DNA of 64,000 nt from Nipponacmea schrenckii (Eukaryota; Mollusca; Gastropoda; Lottiidae): NCBI GenBank assembly GCA_030562195.1, contig JAUJPP010000005.1, forward strand, positions 41,465,106 to 41,529,105. The letters are read 5' to 3'. The stretch's first letter is position 1. Every line of letters begins with the position of its first letter. Positions 37,319-49,017 of the stretch are shown here, one piece after another. The notes under the pieces were generated by a model that saw only the letters and a list, made by a program, of their open reading frames with translations, did not search any database and had not been told where the DNA came from. The translations under genes and the position numbers were made by a program.

Positions 37319-38292
37319 AAAGAATAAGGTCCCCGATAACTGGAACACAAAAATCATCTTAAGTTAAGTTTTCAAGAATAAGGTCCCAGATGACTGGAAC
37401 ACTAAATCATCTTAAGTTAAGTTTTCAAGAATAAGGTCCCATATGACTGGAACTAAAATCATCTTAAGTTTTCAAGAATAAGGTCCCAGATGACTGGAAC
37501 TAAAATCATCTTAAGTTAAGTTATCAAGAATAAGGTCCTAGATGACTAGAACACTAAAATCATCTTAAGTTAAGTTATCAAGAATAAGGTCCTAGATGAC
37601 TAGAACACTAAAATCATCTTAAGTTAAGTTTTCAAGAATAAGGTCCCATATGACTGGAACACTAAATCATCTTAAGTTAAGTTTTCAAGAATAAGGTCCA
37701 AGATGACTAGAACACTAAAATCATCTTAAGTTAAGTTTTTAAGAATAAGGTCCCAGATGACTAGAACACTAAAATCATCTTAAGTTAAGTTATCAAGAAT
37801 AAGGTCCCAGATGACTAGAACACTAAAATCATCTTAAGTTAAGTTATCAAGAATAAGGTCCCAGATGACTGGAACACTAAAATCATCTTAAGTTAAGTTT
37901 TTAAGAATAAGGTCCCAGATGACTAGAACACTAAAATATCTTAAGTTAAGTTTTTAAGAATAAGGTCCCAGATGACTGGAACACTAAAATCATTTTAAGT
38001 TAAGTTATCAAGAATAAGGTCCCAGATGACTAGAACACTAAAATCATCTTAAGTTAAGTTATCAAGAATAAGGTCCCAGATGACTGGAACACTAAAATCA
38101 TCTTAAGTTAAGTTTTCAAGAATAAGGTCCCAAATGACTAGAACACTAAAATCATCTTAAGTTAAGTTTTTAAGAATAAGGTCCCAGATGACTGGAACAC
38201 TAAAATCATCTTAAGTTAAGTTTTCAAGAATAAGGTCCCAGATGACTGGAACACTAAAATCATCTTAAGTTAAGTTTTTAAGAATAAGATCC
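37319..38292. repeat. 54-bp minisatellite, about 18 copies
   Basis: The unit holds AAGAATAAGGTCCCAGATGA, CTGGAACACTAAAATCATCT and TAAGTTAAGTTTTC. Variants (GACTGG/GACTAG; TTTTC/TTATC/TTTTT) are interspersed. A related single copy lies near 54.3 kb. Confidence 0.95.
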
Positions 38293-39084
38293 CTGATTTG
38301 GTAACAGAACTGAATTTAAAAATTAGTCATTGACCAATATGATGACAGAAACTGAAATCACCTAAAGTTGTATAAAAAACGAAGCATCACAAATTGATTA
38401 AAATTTTCCAGAGTTTTAATATGAGTATGTAAAATCAATCAGTAAGTTTTGACACAAGTCTAGAAACACAAGACAGACGCCTCACTAATTAACACAACAC
38501 TGATTTAATTAATAATTAAAACCTTAATTACTTCTACCACAACATGTCTGGAATTTTATATTTACAGCAACCTGGTGTTTTCAGGTCAACTGAGAGACAA
38601 TAAGGTGCCTTGGGTTTGAATTCCCTTTCAAGTCACATCAATGATTCTATTGGTGCTATATTAACCTTGCTGATAATACTATTACAACAGGTTAATTAAC
38701 AAAATCCCATACCATCTTGGTACTGTAACTAGTCACCTGTCCCACTTAGGTAGCTTCAGAATCTCCGGCTCTACCCCCACCTCCCAATGTTCCTAACTGT
38801 AGTCATTCTCACCTGCCCTAGTCTACCGGAATTCGAGTCTTCCCTACTCTCTTGCTTTTAAAATTCTTTTTTTAAATTCTTAATGTCTCACTTGTCCTAA
38901 TCCACTAGTACTAGTAAACAGGAATATTTAGTTAAACACCGACATACTCTTCCCAACTCTCTCCCCTCAACATTCATTGTTAGGGAGGGAGGCTGGGGGC
39001 AGGGATGTATTTATATATAAACCAATATTTACCTGTAACCTGTGTCACCTATCCTACTCTACCTGTACAGAGTTCAGCTCTATT
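38293..39084. other. non-coding stretch
   Basis: No gene recognised. A B-box-like GGGTTTGAATTCCC at 38610 hints at an eroded tRNA-derived element but nothing else supports it. Confidence 0.35.
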
Positions 39085-40847
39085 TACCGTATAATTCCGA
39101 ATATAGTGCGCAGGCATGTATAATGCGCACCCCTTCCTTGCCCCCGCGAAATCGGGGAAAATTCATTTACCCATGTATAGTGCGCACCCCTTTTCGCGGC
39201 AAAAATACGACTTTAAGTTGGCATTTCATAGACACCAATATCGGGAAATAGTTGTCAATGCGTAAGTCACCATTCATAGATTTTTTTTATAATAAACAAT
39301 GTTCCACTGCAACTTACGTTTCTACTATTTGTAATTTGTAAACGACTTTATCGGGATACCGCGCTATTCGATTACGGTACCGCGGAGTCGAGTCGTGAAT
39401 ACGATTTTAAGTTGGTATTTCACAGATTCCAATATCGGGAAATAGTTGTCAATACGTAAGTCACCATTCATAGTTTTTTTTATAATAAACAATGTTCCAC
39501 TGCAACTTACGTTTCTACTATTTATTTTTATAATAAAATCCATTTTAATCCCGTATTTATTGCTTCTAATCTCTCGTAATGGTATTAGTGAGTGTTATTT
39601 AGAAATCATGTATCATGCTATTAAATTACGGTACCGAGGATGATTTTCTATTGGAATAAAAATGTGCAATTAACCGGTAAACTTAGACGTATTGAAGAAG
39701 ATATTGACAGAAATTCAAAGGGCTAACGGTAACTGGCTTGGTGTAAGACTAATAGGCCCCATTATACCAGTAATCATAATGCGAATAATAATCATGATAT
39801 TGCGTCAGTTCATTTTGTGTGAATATTTGATTATTATACTAATCGATAAATTGTACACGACTTTACTGAGATACCGCGCTATTCAATTACGGTACTCACC
39901 TGATTCGTTTTTTTTTAATGCTATGGACGGTACCGAGGATGATATTCATCTTGAAGAAAAAAGTGCAATTACCCGGTAAACTTAGACGTATTGAAGAAGA
40001 TACCATTGACAGGAATTCGAAGGGCTAACGGTAACTGGCTTGGTGTAAGACTAATAGGCCCCATTATACTTGTAATCATAATGCGAATAATAATCATGAT
40101 ATTGCGTTAGTTCCTTTTGTGTGAATACTTAATTGTGATTGTTTCGTTTGTTTAACGTAAATAAATATCATTGTCTTTCTTAATTAAGTCTTTAATCATC
40201 GCTGGAGTGACACGATTCGCTCAATAGTTTATTTTTATCGTCTGCTTTTACCCCCCGCATAGATTTATCGACTAGTATTGCCTCTCAAAAGGGAAATGAA
40301 AAAAAAATGACGGCGTGAACCATGTGTTTCATATCTGATGAATAATTAGGAAAACAATGGATTATATTAAAACCCACTTATTCTGGTAACCGTATTTATA
40401 TTCAGGCAAGACTCAATTACGTATTGAGGCATGTCATCAAGCATGACAATCAATTGTTCCTACTATAAAAGCCATCCAAAATGCTTGGCCCGTGAACATT
40501 ATTTTTGGTACCTCTCGTCTTCACGTAAATTTTCCCATGTTAATAACAAAGTTATTAACTTGAATCATTTTAGTTTTGTTCAAATATTTAACAATACTTA
40601 TTTAATTTATAAGATAATAATCATATTGTGCCGTTATTACAATCATAATTCAATCTTTTACACAAATCAATTTTACCGCGAATGTCGATGAGGGAAGACA
40701 AAATGGCGGATCCTTAACATCGACTTGCGGCATTCTCGTTGGGAAAAAATACTCCAAATTTATTTACCCGTATATAGTGCGCACCCCCTCTTTGTTGGGC
40801 CCATTTTATGGCAAAAACCTGCGCATTATACACGGAAATATACGGTA
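39085..40847. mobile_element. DNA transposon relic with TACCGTATA terminal inverted repeats
   Basis: The left end (TACCGTATAATTCCG, AATATAGTGCGCAGG) matches the reverse complement of the right end (TACCGTATATTTCCG, TGTATAATGCGCAGG). Subterminal ATAGTGCGCACCCC motifs lie inside both ends. If the outer TA is a target-site duplication, the repeats start CCGTATA, as in TA-inserting families. The interior has two direct duplications (39206-39345 with 39401-39530; 39630-39830 with 39929-40130). No transposase frame is recognisable. CpGs are far more common than in the flanks, which suggests a fairly recent arrival. Confidence 0.7.
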
Positions 40848-41781
40848 AATATAATGTAAGGAATTTATTGATTCCTGACTCAATACCATCATCATATTTA
40901 AATTATTATTTGTCATCTATATATTGCGTACTTTTACTGACTTATTTCCTGAAGACAGACAGGCTTAATATAAACTATAACATACTTATTGGATCTGCAT
41001 TTAGTGAACAAAGGCAAACACCTTGCAGTGTTCAATGTGAGAAATATTGCCAGAACAACTATGTCAAAGAATCCTTCTAGTCAATGATACATCTGTCAAA
41101 TTTCATAGAAAAAAAATCACATGACATGCACGTTTCAGATATTTGTTTATCATCAGGATATTAAGTTGGGAAATGAGGGGTTAACTCATTTTTCGGGTTA
41201 ATTTCCCATTTATCAACTGAATAGAACTCAGGTTTTTTTTTATGCATAAGAGAATACTGACCCCAAATTTCACTTGACAGTTAATAACTATATAACTTGG
41301 TAGATTTTAAAATCTAATCAATAACAATTATTACTATAATACAGTAGACAGACTGTGTGACCTACTTTCACTTATTTATCACTTCAGGCAGACACTGGGT
41401 CAACTTCCTCAAACACAGACCATGGATCCAGAATGTTTTGAATAAACAGCACCAAATCACCTTTACAGATTATACTACAGTCCATGTATTCTTGGAATGA
41501 TCTTAGCCCAATAATATCCCAGGCTCTTAACTGTTTCTAGGATATCCTAGTTTTAAGACTGGTCCAGGATATTCCACTATCACAAATATTCTAAATAATT
41601 ATTAGCCCACAGACAGTGTGACCTATATTCCATCCTTTTAGACCATTCCAGTTCTTGACCACACCTTGAAACAACCAGGAAGAAATCCCAGACAATATGA
41701 CCTACTTTGTAATGACTAACGATTTGAATTTACTTACCATAATTAAACCCTCATCAAGTGATCAGAAATACAACTTTAATA
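40848..41781. other. non-coding stretch with a weak family E fragment
   Basis: CACCTTGCAGTGTTCAATGTGAGAAATATTGCC-type similarity to the family E middle box begins near 41020. Nothing else recognised. Confidence 0.4.
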
Positions 41782-43086
41782 TATTGGACTAATGAAATAT
41801 AGTTTTATTTCCTTCTGTACTGTATCTTATTGGACTAATGAAATAGAGTTTTATATCCTACTGTACTGTATCTTATTGGACTAATGAAATACAGTTTTAT
41901 ATCCTACTGTTCTGTATCTTATTGGACTAATGAAATAGAGTTTTATATCCTACTGTACTGTATCTTATTGGACTAATGAAATACAGTTTTATATCCTACT
42001 GTTCTGTATCTTATTGGACTAATGAAATAGAGTTTTATATCCTACTGTACTGTATCTTATTGGACTAATTAAATATAGTTTTATATCCTACTGTACTGTA
42101 TCTTATTGGACTAATGAAATATAGTTTTATAGCCAACTGTTCTGTATCTTATTGGACTAATGAAATGAAATAGAGTTTTATATCCTACTGTTCTGTACCT
42201 TATTGGACTAATGAAATAGAGTTTTATATCCTACTGTTCTGTATCTTATTGGACTAATGAAATGAAATGGAGTTTTATATCCTACTGTTCTGTATCCTAT
42301 TGGACTAATGAAATGAAATATAGTTTTATATCCTACTGTACTGTATCCTATTGGACTAATGAAATGAAATAGAGTTTTATATCCTACTGTTCTGTATCTT
42401 ATTGGACTAATGAAATGAAATAGAGTTTTATATCCTACTGTTCTGTATCTTATTGGGCTAATGAAATAAAATAGAGTTTTATATCCTACTGTTCTGTATC
42501 TTATTGGACTAGTGAAATGAAATAGAGTTTTATATCCTACTGTTCTGTATCTTATTGGACTAATGAAATGAAATGTAGTTTTATATCCTACTGTTCTGTA
42601 TCCTATTGGACTAATGAAATAGAGTTTTATATCCTACTGTTCTGTATCTTATTGGACAAATGAAATGAAATAGAGTTTTATATCCTACTGTTCTGTATCT
42701 TATTGGGCCAATGAAATGAAATGTAGTTTTATATCCTACTGTTCTGTATCTTATTGGACTAATGAAATGAAATGTAGTTTTATATCCTACTGTACTGTAT
42801 CCTATTGGACTAATGAAATGAAATAGAGTTTTATATCCTACTGTACTGTATCTTATTGGACTAATGAAATAGAGTTTTATATCCTACTGTTCTGAATCTT
42901 ATTGGACTAATGAAATGAAATAGAGTTTTATATCCTACTGTACTGTATCTTATTGGACTAATGAAATAGAGTTTTATATCCTACTGTTCTGTATCTTATT
43001 GGACTAATGAAATGAAATAGAGTTTTATATCCTTCTGTACTGTATCTTATTGGACTAATGAAATGAAATAGAGTTTTATATCCTAT
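41782..43086 (+). repeat. 46/51-bp minisatellite made of family E heads, about 27 copies
   Basis: The unit reads ATTGGACTAATGAAAT(GAAAT)AGAG, then TTTTATATCCTACTGT(A/T)CTGTATCTT. The optional GAAAT gives 46- and 51-bp forms, with the short form dominant at the left. Each unit equals the head of family E plus its CTAATG box, in the same order and strand. Confidence 0.93.
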
Positions 43087-44196
43087 TATTTAGGGATTAG
43101 CAATCGCCATATGTACCGAAAAATGAACATGGGTCTAGATTTAAAATAGTATATATATCATTATTCTTTAGACACATTGCAAGGAATTACAGATTACATG
43201 TCTTTCTTTAAAAAGGAAGTAAAGATAATTAGTTATTGACCTAAGGTATATATGGCTATCAGTTATTTTCTAAACTTGTTCTAGAAATATATATCTTATG
43301 GGATTAGGCTCATATGGCGCAAAATAAAAGATGAAAAGAACAGGTCTTTTAATAAACTATTCTCCAAATTATTTCAGATTAGATTCATATCAGAAAATAA
43401 CAGGCGTCCCAGGTATGGGTCGTTAATTGAATATAACAGATTATTATACTTGGTTGGCTTTATCACCTTTTTATATCAGATATTATTTAAACCTATTGAC
43501 TGGGCTGAATTGTGATGGACATGTGAACTTGTTGACCCTTCAAGTCCATAGTGACCAGTGTCCAGTTGAGGGAGTAAGAAGAGTCAATAGAATAGCTGTC
43601 TTAACAACCAGCTCATCCATCAAGCGGTGTTACATGACACCTGACAACAACATGCTATTCTATTAACTAGTTTTTTTCAATGGATATTTTCAACACCTTG
43701 TCAACTGTTTTGATGGTCATTTGAATGAATCAGATTTCTTGGGTCTTCACAAAAACAAGCCAAATGTCTAACTGGTACCCTTTATCTGGGGCGTGACTGA
43801 AAGAAAGCAGAACAAGATTTTGTCATACTGCTCTCCTGAGAAGATTTTCCTCACTGCACACAGCAGGACCTAGATCTACATCCAAAGAACAACCGACTTA
43901 AACTCAACTTCATTGCATTAGCTCAATTAGTCTACAAATCAGCTGAAGCTAGAAGAGATGTTAACTTGTCATCTATGAACAACCTTAGCCCAATTAGAAG
44001 TTGATCTGCATTTTTTTTTATTTCATAACCTATTTCCCAAATCATACATTATAAAATTACACTTGGCAGAAACAGAAACAGAGTAGACCAATGCTATTGT
44101 CCTGGCAATAAAATTTCCCTTATTGTTTACTGCAGGACCTTGTCAATCTTTCTTAGCCAAAACAGAAGGAACTTCTTTCCATTTCACAGGTCTAAC
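43087..44196. other. non-coding stretch with inverted family E middle fragments
   Basis: Reverse-strand fragments like CTGTGTGCAGTGAGGAAAAT lie near 43840-43870 and a poorer one near 44118-44155. No gene recognised. Confidence 0.4.
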
Positions 44197-44392
44197 TATA
44201 ATAATAAGTCTATGATATTGGTTTAGCGAGTTGTACTGTCGTCTGCTAGGCGACTAGGTGCTGTGGGTTCGAATCCCGATCAGTGCGAGGAAATAAAAAT
44301 TAGGTCTGATTCCTAGGCCCGTGCTTTCCCAGAACTATGAGATAGTAGTCCCCGCCCTCTATATAATAATTAGTCTATGATATTGGTTTTAG
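44197..44392 (+). mobile_element. tRNA-derived SINE-like element between direct repeats
   Basis: Starting near 44219, TTTAGCGAGTTGTACTG resembles an A box, GTCGT-CTGCTAG-GCGAC a possible anticodon arm, and GTGGGTTCGAATCCC a perfect B-box core (44267-44281). The T-stem is mispaired and no acceptor stem forms, so it is not a working tRNA gene. AGTCTATGATATTGGTTT occurs just before it (44204) and again at its end (44370), which could be a long target-site duplication or the start of a second copy. Confidence 0.6.
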
Positions 44393-44540
44393 CCAGTGAA
44401 ATTGAGAGTAAAACTCCATTTTATTCAATATTTCATTATTTCCTTTGAAACCATCAACTGTATTCCCATATTGACCAGGTGTCTGAATAAAACTGATTAT
44501 TTGAATGATGTTTTGATGAGAGTATATTAGTTTTATTCTC

Positions 44541-45066
44541 ATTATTTCACCCTTACCATTGTCTACCATGTCTCCAGCTTGAATACTGAAGTTTATTTCA
44601 CCCTTACCATTCTCTACCATGTCTCCAGCTTGAATACTGAAGTTTATTTCACCCTTACCATTGTCTACCATGTCTCCAGCTTGAATACTGAAGTTTATTT
44701 CACCTTCGTCTACCATGTCTCCAGCTTGAATACTGAAGTTTATTTCACCCTTACCATTCTCTACCATGTCTCCAGCTTGAATACTGAAGTTTATTTCACC
44801 CTTACCATTGTCTACCATGTCTCAACTAGATCTTCGAATACTGATAAGTTTATTTCACCCTTACCATTGTCTACCATCCCAGCTTGAATACTGAAGTTTA
44901 TTTCACCCTTACCATTGTCTACCATGTCTCCAGCTTGAATACTGAAGTTTATTTCACCCTTACCATTCTCTACCATGTCTCCAGCTTGAATACTGAAGTT
45001 TATTTCACCCTTACCATTCTCTACCATGTCTCCAGCTTGAATACTGAAGTTTATTTCACCCTTAGA
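44541..45066. repeat. 51-bp minisatellite, about 10 copies
   Basis: The unit holds TTTATTTCACCCTTACCATT, (G/C)TCTACCATGTCTCCAGCTT and GAATACTGAAG. Because 51 is a multiple of three and the unit lacks stops in some frames, both strands show long 17-residue-periodic open frames. Two units are altered (one shortened near 44703, one rearranged at 44820-44850). Confidence 0.95.
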
Positions 45067-45394
45067 CTTGTCACATGTCAACTAGATTTCGATACTATAA
45101 TGATTTTTCAATGAAGGAGACAGTTTTAAAGCCCAATACACACCATGTTTAACTGTCTTATGATAAATAAATTTATTAAATGTTAAAAGATGTCATTATT
45201 GGAATAAAACCAGACATTTTTACAAGACCATCAAGTTCTCACACAAGTTTACTAAAAAAGAGTTAGTTTTAAATGTTTTTGATTTCCCCCCAGACTGGAC
45301 TGGCAAATACAGTAAAGTTACCATCCCTGTTAGAATGCACAATTTGCCTGATGACAGGTAAACCAATACAATAAGCACTGATATATTCCGTCTT

Positions 45395-45840
45395 CCTTGG
45401 TACCCCATGCGGTGTGATCCTTGGTGCCTTCTGATAATTGTGTTACTTGTATATCTTGGTCAGTGTGTTTCCTGATGCCCCCCCCCACCCCACCCCCTCC
45501 CAGTTATACCTACTACAAGATATTTTTGCTGTAGATTATTTAGTGTTTTAGGTATTCCCTGCTATTTGTGTGATCCTTGGTACCCCCAAATTATTGTGTT
45601 ACTTGATAACCCTAGTTTCCTGATGCCCCTCTGGTGTACCCTTTACATGATGTTTTTATTGTATATTATATATGGTGTTTTGGGTATCCCCTGCTCTTTG
45701 TGTTACTTGATATCCCTTGTCTGTATCTTTCTTCACCCCCTCCTACTGCAATTCCTCTATGGTGTTCTTAGATTATTCTATGATGTTTCCAGGTGCCCCA
45801 TATGGTTACCCCGGGTACCTCCTGTGGTGTATGGAACCAA
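45395..45840. repeat. degenerate GGTACCCC / GTGTTACTTGATA repeat region
   Basis: GTGTGATCCTTGGT(A/G)CC, TTGTGTTACTTG, TTTCCTGATGCCCC and GGTATYCCCTGCT segments recur two or three times with a period of roughly 120-165 bp, next to a C-homopolymer run at 45479-45505. The open frame across it is repeat-driven. Confidence 0.6.
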
Positions 45841-46303
45841 GGTGTACTATAGTGTGAACAGTTCTTTAAACCAGTTCAATCAAACCAACATGTTTGTGAA
45901 GTTTTTTTTCTACAGAATACATGTCATGAATTAAAATCAACTAGTTCTATTTTCAGACTACTGTAAGATGGTGTCATTCATTCTATATATTTTCCTTTAA
46001 AATTTCTTCTGATACATGTTCAGAATATATAGGCAATTAACAGCACAGCTTATATAGAAATCAAAAATTTTACTAAACCTCAGCTGGTATATACAGCTAG
46101 TTGATGGGAGGTATATTATCACTATAACGTGGTCAATGTTCATGATTTTACATTTTAATACTATTATCTCTCTCATTTACATAAATAATCCACATTTATA
46201 ACAGATGTATTTAAATATATGAAAACTGACTCTGAAGCAATGTATATGGTATCCATATTTAGAAGGACTTGACCGCACACCTATTATTAATTCCTAGCAA
46301 CTT
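45841..46303. other. non-coding stretch
   Basis: AT-rich; nothing recognised. Confidence 0.4.
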
Positions 46304-47223
46304 ACTGATCTACTCCACTGTCCTAGACAACAACTGAGCTTCCTGACTGAGCTACTCCACTGTCCTAGACGACAACTGAGCTTCCTGACTGAGCTACTCC
46401 ACTGTTCTAGACAACAACTGAGCTTCCTGACTGAGCTACTCCACTGTTCTAGACGAAGACTGAGCTTCCTGACTGAGCTACTCCACTGTCCTAGACAACA
46501 ACTGAGCTTCCTGACTGAGCTACTCCACTGTCCTAGACAACAACTGAGCTTCCTGACTGAGCTACTCCACTGTCCTAGACGACACAACTGAGCTTCCTGA
46601 CTGAGCTAATCCACTGTCCTAGACAACAACTGAGCTTCCTGACTGAGCTACTCCACTGTCCTAGACAACAACTGAGCTTCCTGACTGAGCTACTCCACTG
46701 TTCTAGACAACAACTGAGCTTCCTGACTGAGCTACTCCACTGTCCTAGACAACTGAGCTTCCTGACTGAGCTACTCCACTGTCCTAGACAACAACTGAGC
46801 TTCCTGACTGAGCTACTCCACTGTCCTAGACGACAACTGAGCTTCCTGACTGAGCAAACTCCACTGTTCTAGACAACAACTGAGCTTCCTGACTGAGCTA
46901 CTCCACTGTTCTAGACGAAGACTGAGCTTCCTGACTGAGCTACTCCACTGTTCTAGACAACAACTGAGCTTCCTGACTGAGCTACTCCACTTCTAGACGA
47001 TGACTGAGCTTCCTGACTGAGCTACTCCACTGTCCTAGACAACAACTGAGCTTCCTGACTGAGCTACTCCACTGTCCTAGACAACAACTGAGCTTCCTGA
47101 CTGAGCTAATCCACTGTTCTAGACGACAACTGAGCTTCCTGACTGAGCTAATCCACTGTTCTAGACGACAACTGAGCTTCCTGACTGAGCTACTCCACTG
47201 TTCTAGACAACAACCGAGCTTCC
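46304..47223. repeat. 42-bp minisatellite, about 22 copies
   Basis: The unit holds CTGAGCTACTCCACTGTCCT and AGACAACAACTGAGCTTCCTGA. On the minus strand every unit reads GTAGCTCAGTCAGGAAGCTC, close to the tRNA/SINE internal promoter A box. The open frame of 97 codons on the minus strand is due to the multiple-of-three period. Confidence 0.95.
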
Positions 47224-48065
47224 AATAAAAAGCCTTACATGAACAAGATACATTATTAAAAACAAATGTACCTAACTGCTTGTGTTATTCAATAAAAATA
47301 TCAAACTATTGGGCATAGACTGAAGTTTACTGGTTTGTTTTGAGCCTCAGATACTGTCTGTGAGGAAGATTGAACAAAGGAGAAATTGAAAGTAAAATTA
47401 TGTGACATTTGGACTATTTGTCAGCTTGTTGTGAAGAGATTAGACTTGTTTAAATATAACCCAGGTTTTTCTAAAAGCTGATTACAACTAGCTCGTCTAT
47501 TTTCACATTTTTTCTCAGTCGAGTTCAATTACTTAATTACTCAACAAATCTAATTATAATTATATGACTTTGTGCCAAGTTTTCAACTAAAAACTTCACA
47601 AGGGATTAAAATTAAGCTTGGTTTACATGTTTTATTATAAAAATTTCATTTGATCTCAAATAATCGTTTTTAATTATCAATTAAATGAAGATAATTAAAA
47701 CATTTTTGCAAGAAAAAAATTATATAACTTATTATATTTCTTATGTTCAAACAACTCCTAGTTCTTGCTGAATTTTCGTCACTTTAGGTGACACAATTAT
47801 AAACAAAACATCATCAGAAACTCATTAACTATTTTCCTTATATAATCTTGTTAAGTCAGTTTCAAGTATGACCAAGGATGCATTGAGCTTAATTAACAAG
47901 CCAACCATTGTTTCATTTTGCAGTTTCAGTAACAGCAAAACAATACACGATGAATAAAAAGATCAGATTGTAACCATGGTAAAGGGACTCCAACAAGAAT
48001 GTAGGAGATATGGTAACAGATTAATATAAGTTTTCGACTTGTTTCTGAAACCATAGTCTTTATAT
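47224..48065. other. AT-rich non-coding stretch
   Basis: Nothing recognised. Confidence 0.4.
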
Positions 48066-48250
48066 ATGTATGTATAATTTGTAATTTGTGTATAATTTGT
48101 AATGTATGTATAATTTGTAATTTGTGTATAATTTGTAATGTATGTATAATTTGTAATGTATGTATAATTTGTATTTTTTTGAAATGTTTTAAATTTGTAA
48201 TGTTTTTGTTTTTTAAATTTGTAATGTATGTATAATTTGTAATTTATGAA
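48066..48250. repeat. ~18-bp repeat GTATGTATAATTTGTAAT
   Basis: About nine imperfect units, decayed in the middle. Confidence 0.85.
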
Positions 48251-48726
48251 TATTGTTTAATAAAATTTTTTTTAGGAGATATGATCTTAAGAGTAAAATA
48301 TGAAAGCTTACCTTCACTGTATTAAAATATGAGTAGTATTAATCCTCTCAATTTCCTACAATAGAGAATAAAAATATATTTAATTATCATGTTTCATTTA
48401 TATACTTCCTTAAAACTAACATGAACAATCATACGAAGCCTGTATATAAAAATATCATATCACATAATATTCATCAAAATTATGTATATTTTCTGTTATT
48501 GTTTTGATATCTATTTCAACAAACATATCCATTCACATTTAACACATAGAAATTTTTTCACAGTTACCCTTGAAAAAATACAAACAATGAAATAGTCCAC
48601 TTTGATACAGGTATTGTTGACTAGTATTAGATACATGTTATATATTTATCTGTTATTTTGATACACAATAAAACCTGGCTCACAATGCTTCGTTACTTTT
48701 TTCAGTGAAACACATTCCCAACAAAA

Positions 48727-49017
48727 CTTAAAGGGTTTGTAAAGATGTTTTCTTAATTTCCTATACGTATCAGGGACACTAAAAACATCAATTTTCACCA
48801 TTTCAATTTTCAATCATACATCTGTTCTTTTTACAATTCCACTTAAACTTAAGTGTTTATGACGTCACTAATGTAGATTATTCTTGTATCACATTAACGG
48901 CCCTTCATTATTAATGACGTCATCAAACACTGTCATCTGATTGAACATTAAAATGGTGTAAATTGATGCTTTAAGTGTCAGAGATTTTTACAAAAAAACC
49001 TTTACAATTTCTTAAAG
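48727..49017. mobile_element. palindromic MITE-like element, copy 2, with two TGACGTCA sites
   Basis: The left arm (TCAGGGACACT, ACATCAATTTTCACCATTTC, TTTTCAATCA) matches the reverse complement of the right arm (TCTCTGACACT, GCATCAATTTACACCATTTT, TGTTCAATCA). The ends read CTTAAAGGGTTTGTAAAG and, inverted, CTTTAAGAAATTGTAAAG. Two perfect TGACGTCA octamers lie at 48860-48867 and 48915-48922 in the loop. About 290 bp; no coding capacity. Confidence 0.65.

Noticed and set aside
39446..39979. Frames inside the TIR element as a transposase
   Set aside because: They are short, AT-driven and show no catalytic motif or DNA-binding domain.
44219..44290. A functional tRNA gene (anticodon GCT)
   Set aside because: The B box is good but the T-stem is mispaired and no acceptor stem forms; better explained as a tRNA-derived SINE.
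44375..45081. Repetitive proteins on either strand with a 17-residue period
   Set aside because: Both strands are equally open because the 51-bp unit is a multiple of three; no signal peptide, splice context or domain.
45566..45934. 122-codon hydrophobic frame on the plus strand
   Set aside because: It lies over a degenerate T-rich repeat region and has no recognisable membrane protein family.
46294..46587. A 97-codon repetitive protein on the minus strand
   Set aside because: It is created by the 42-bp minisatellite period; composition and periodicity are those of the repeat.
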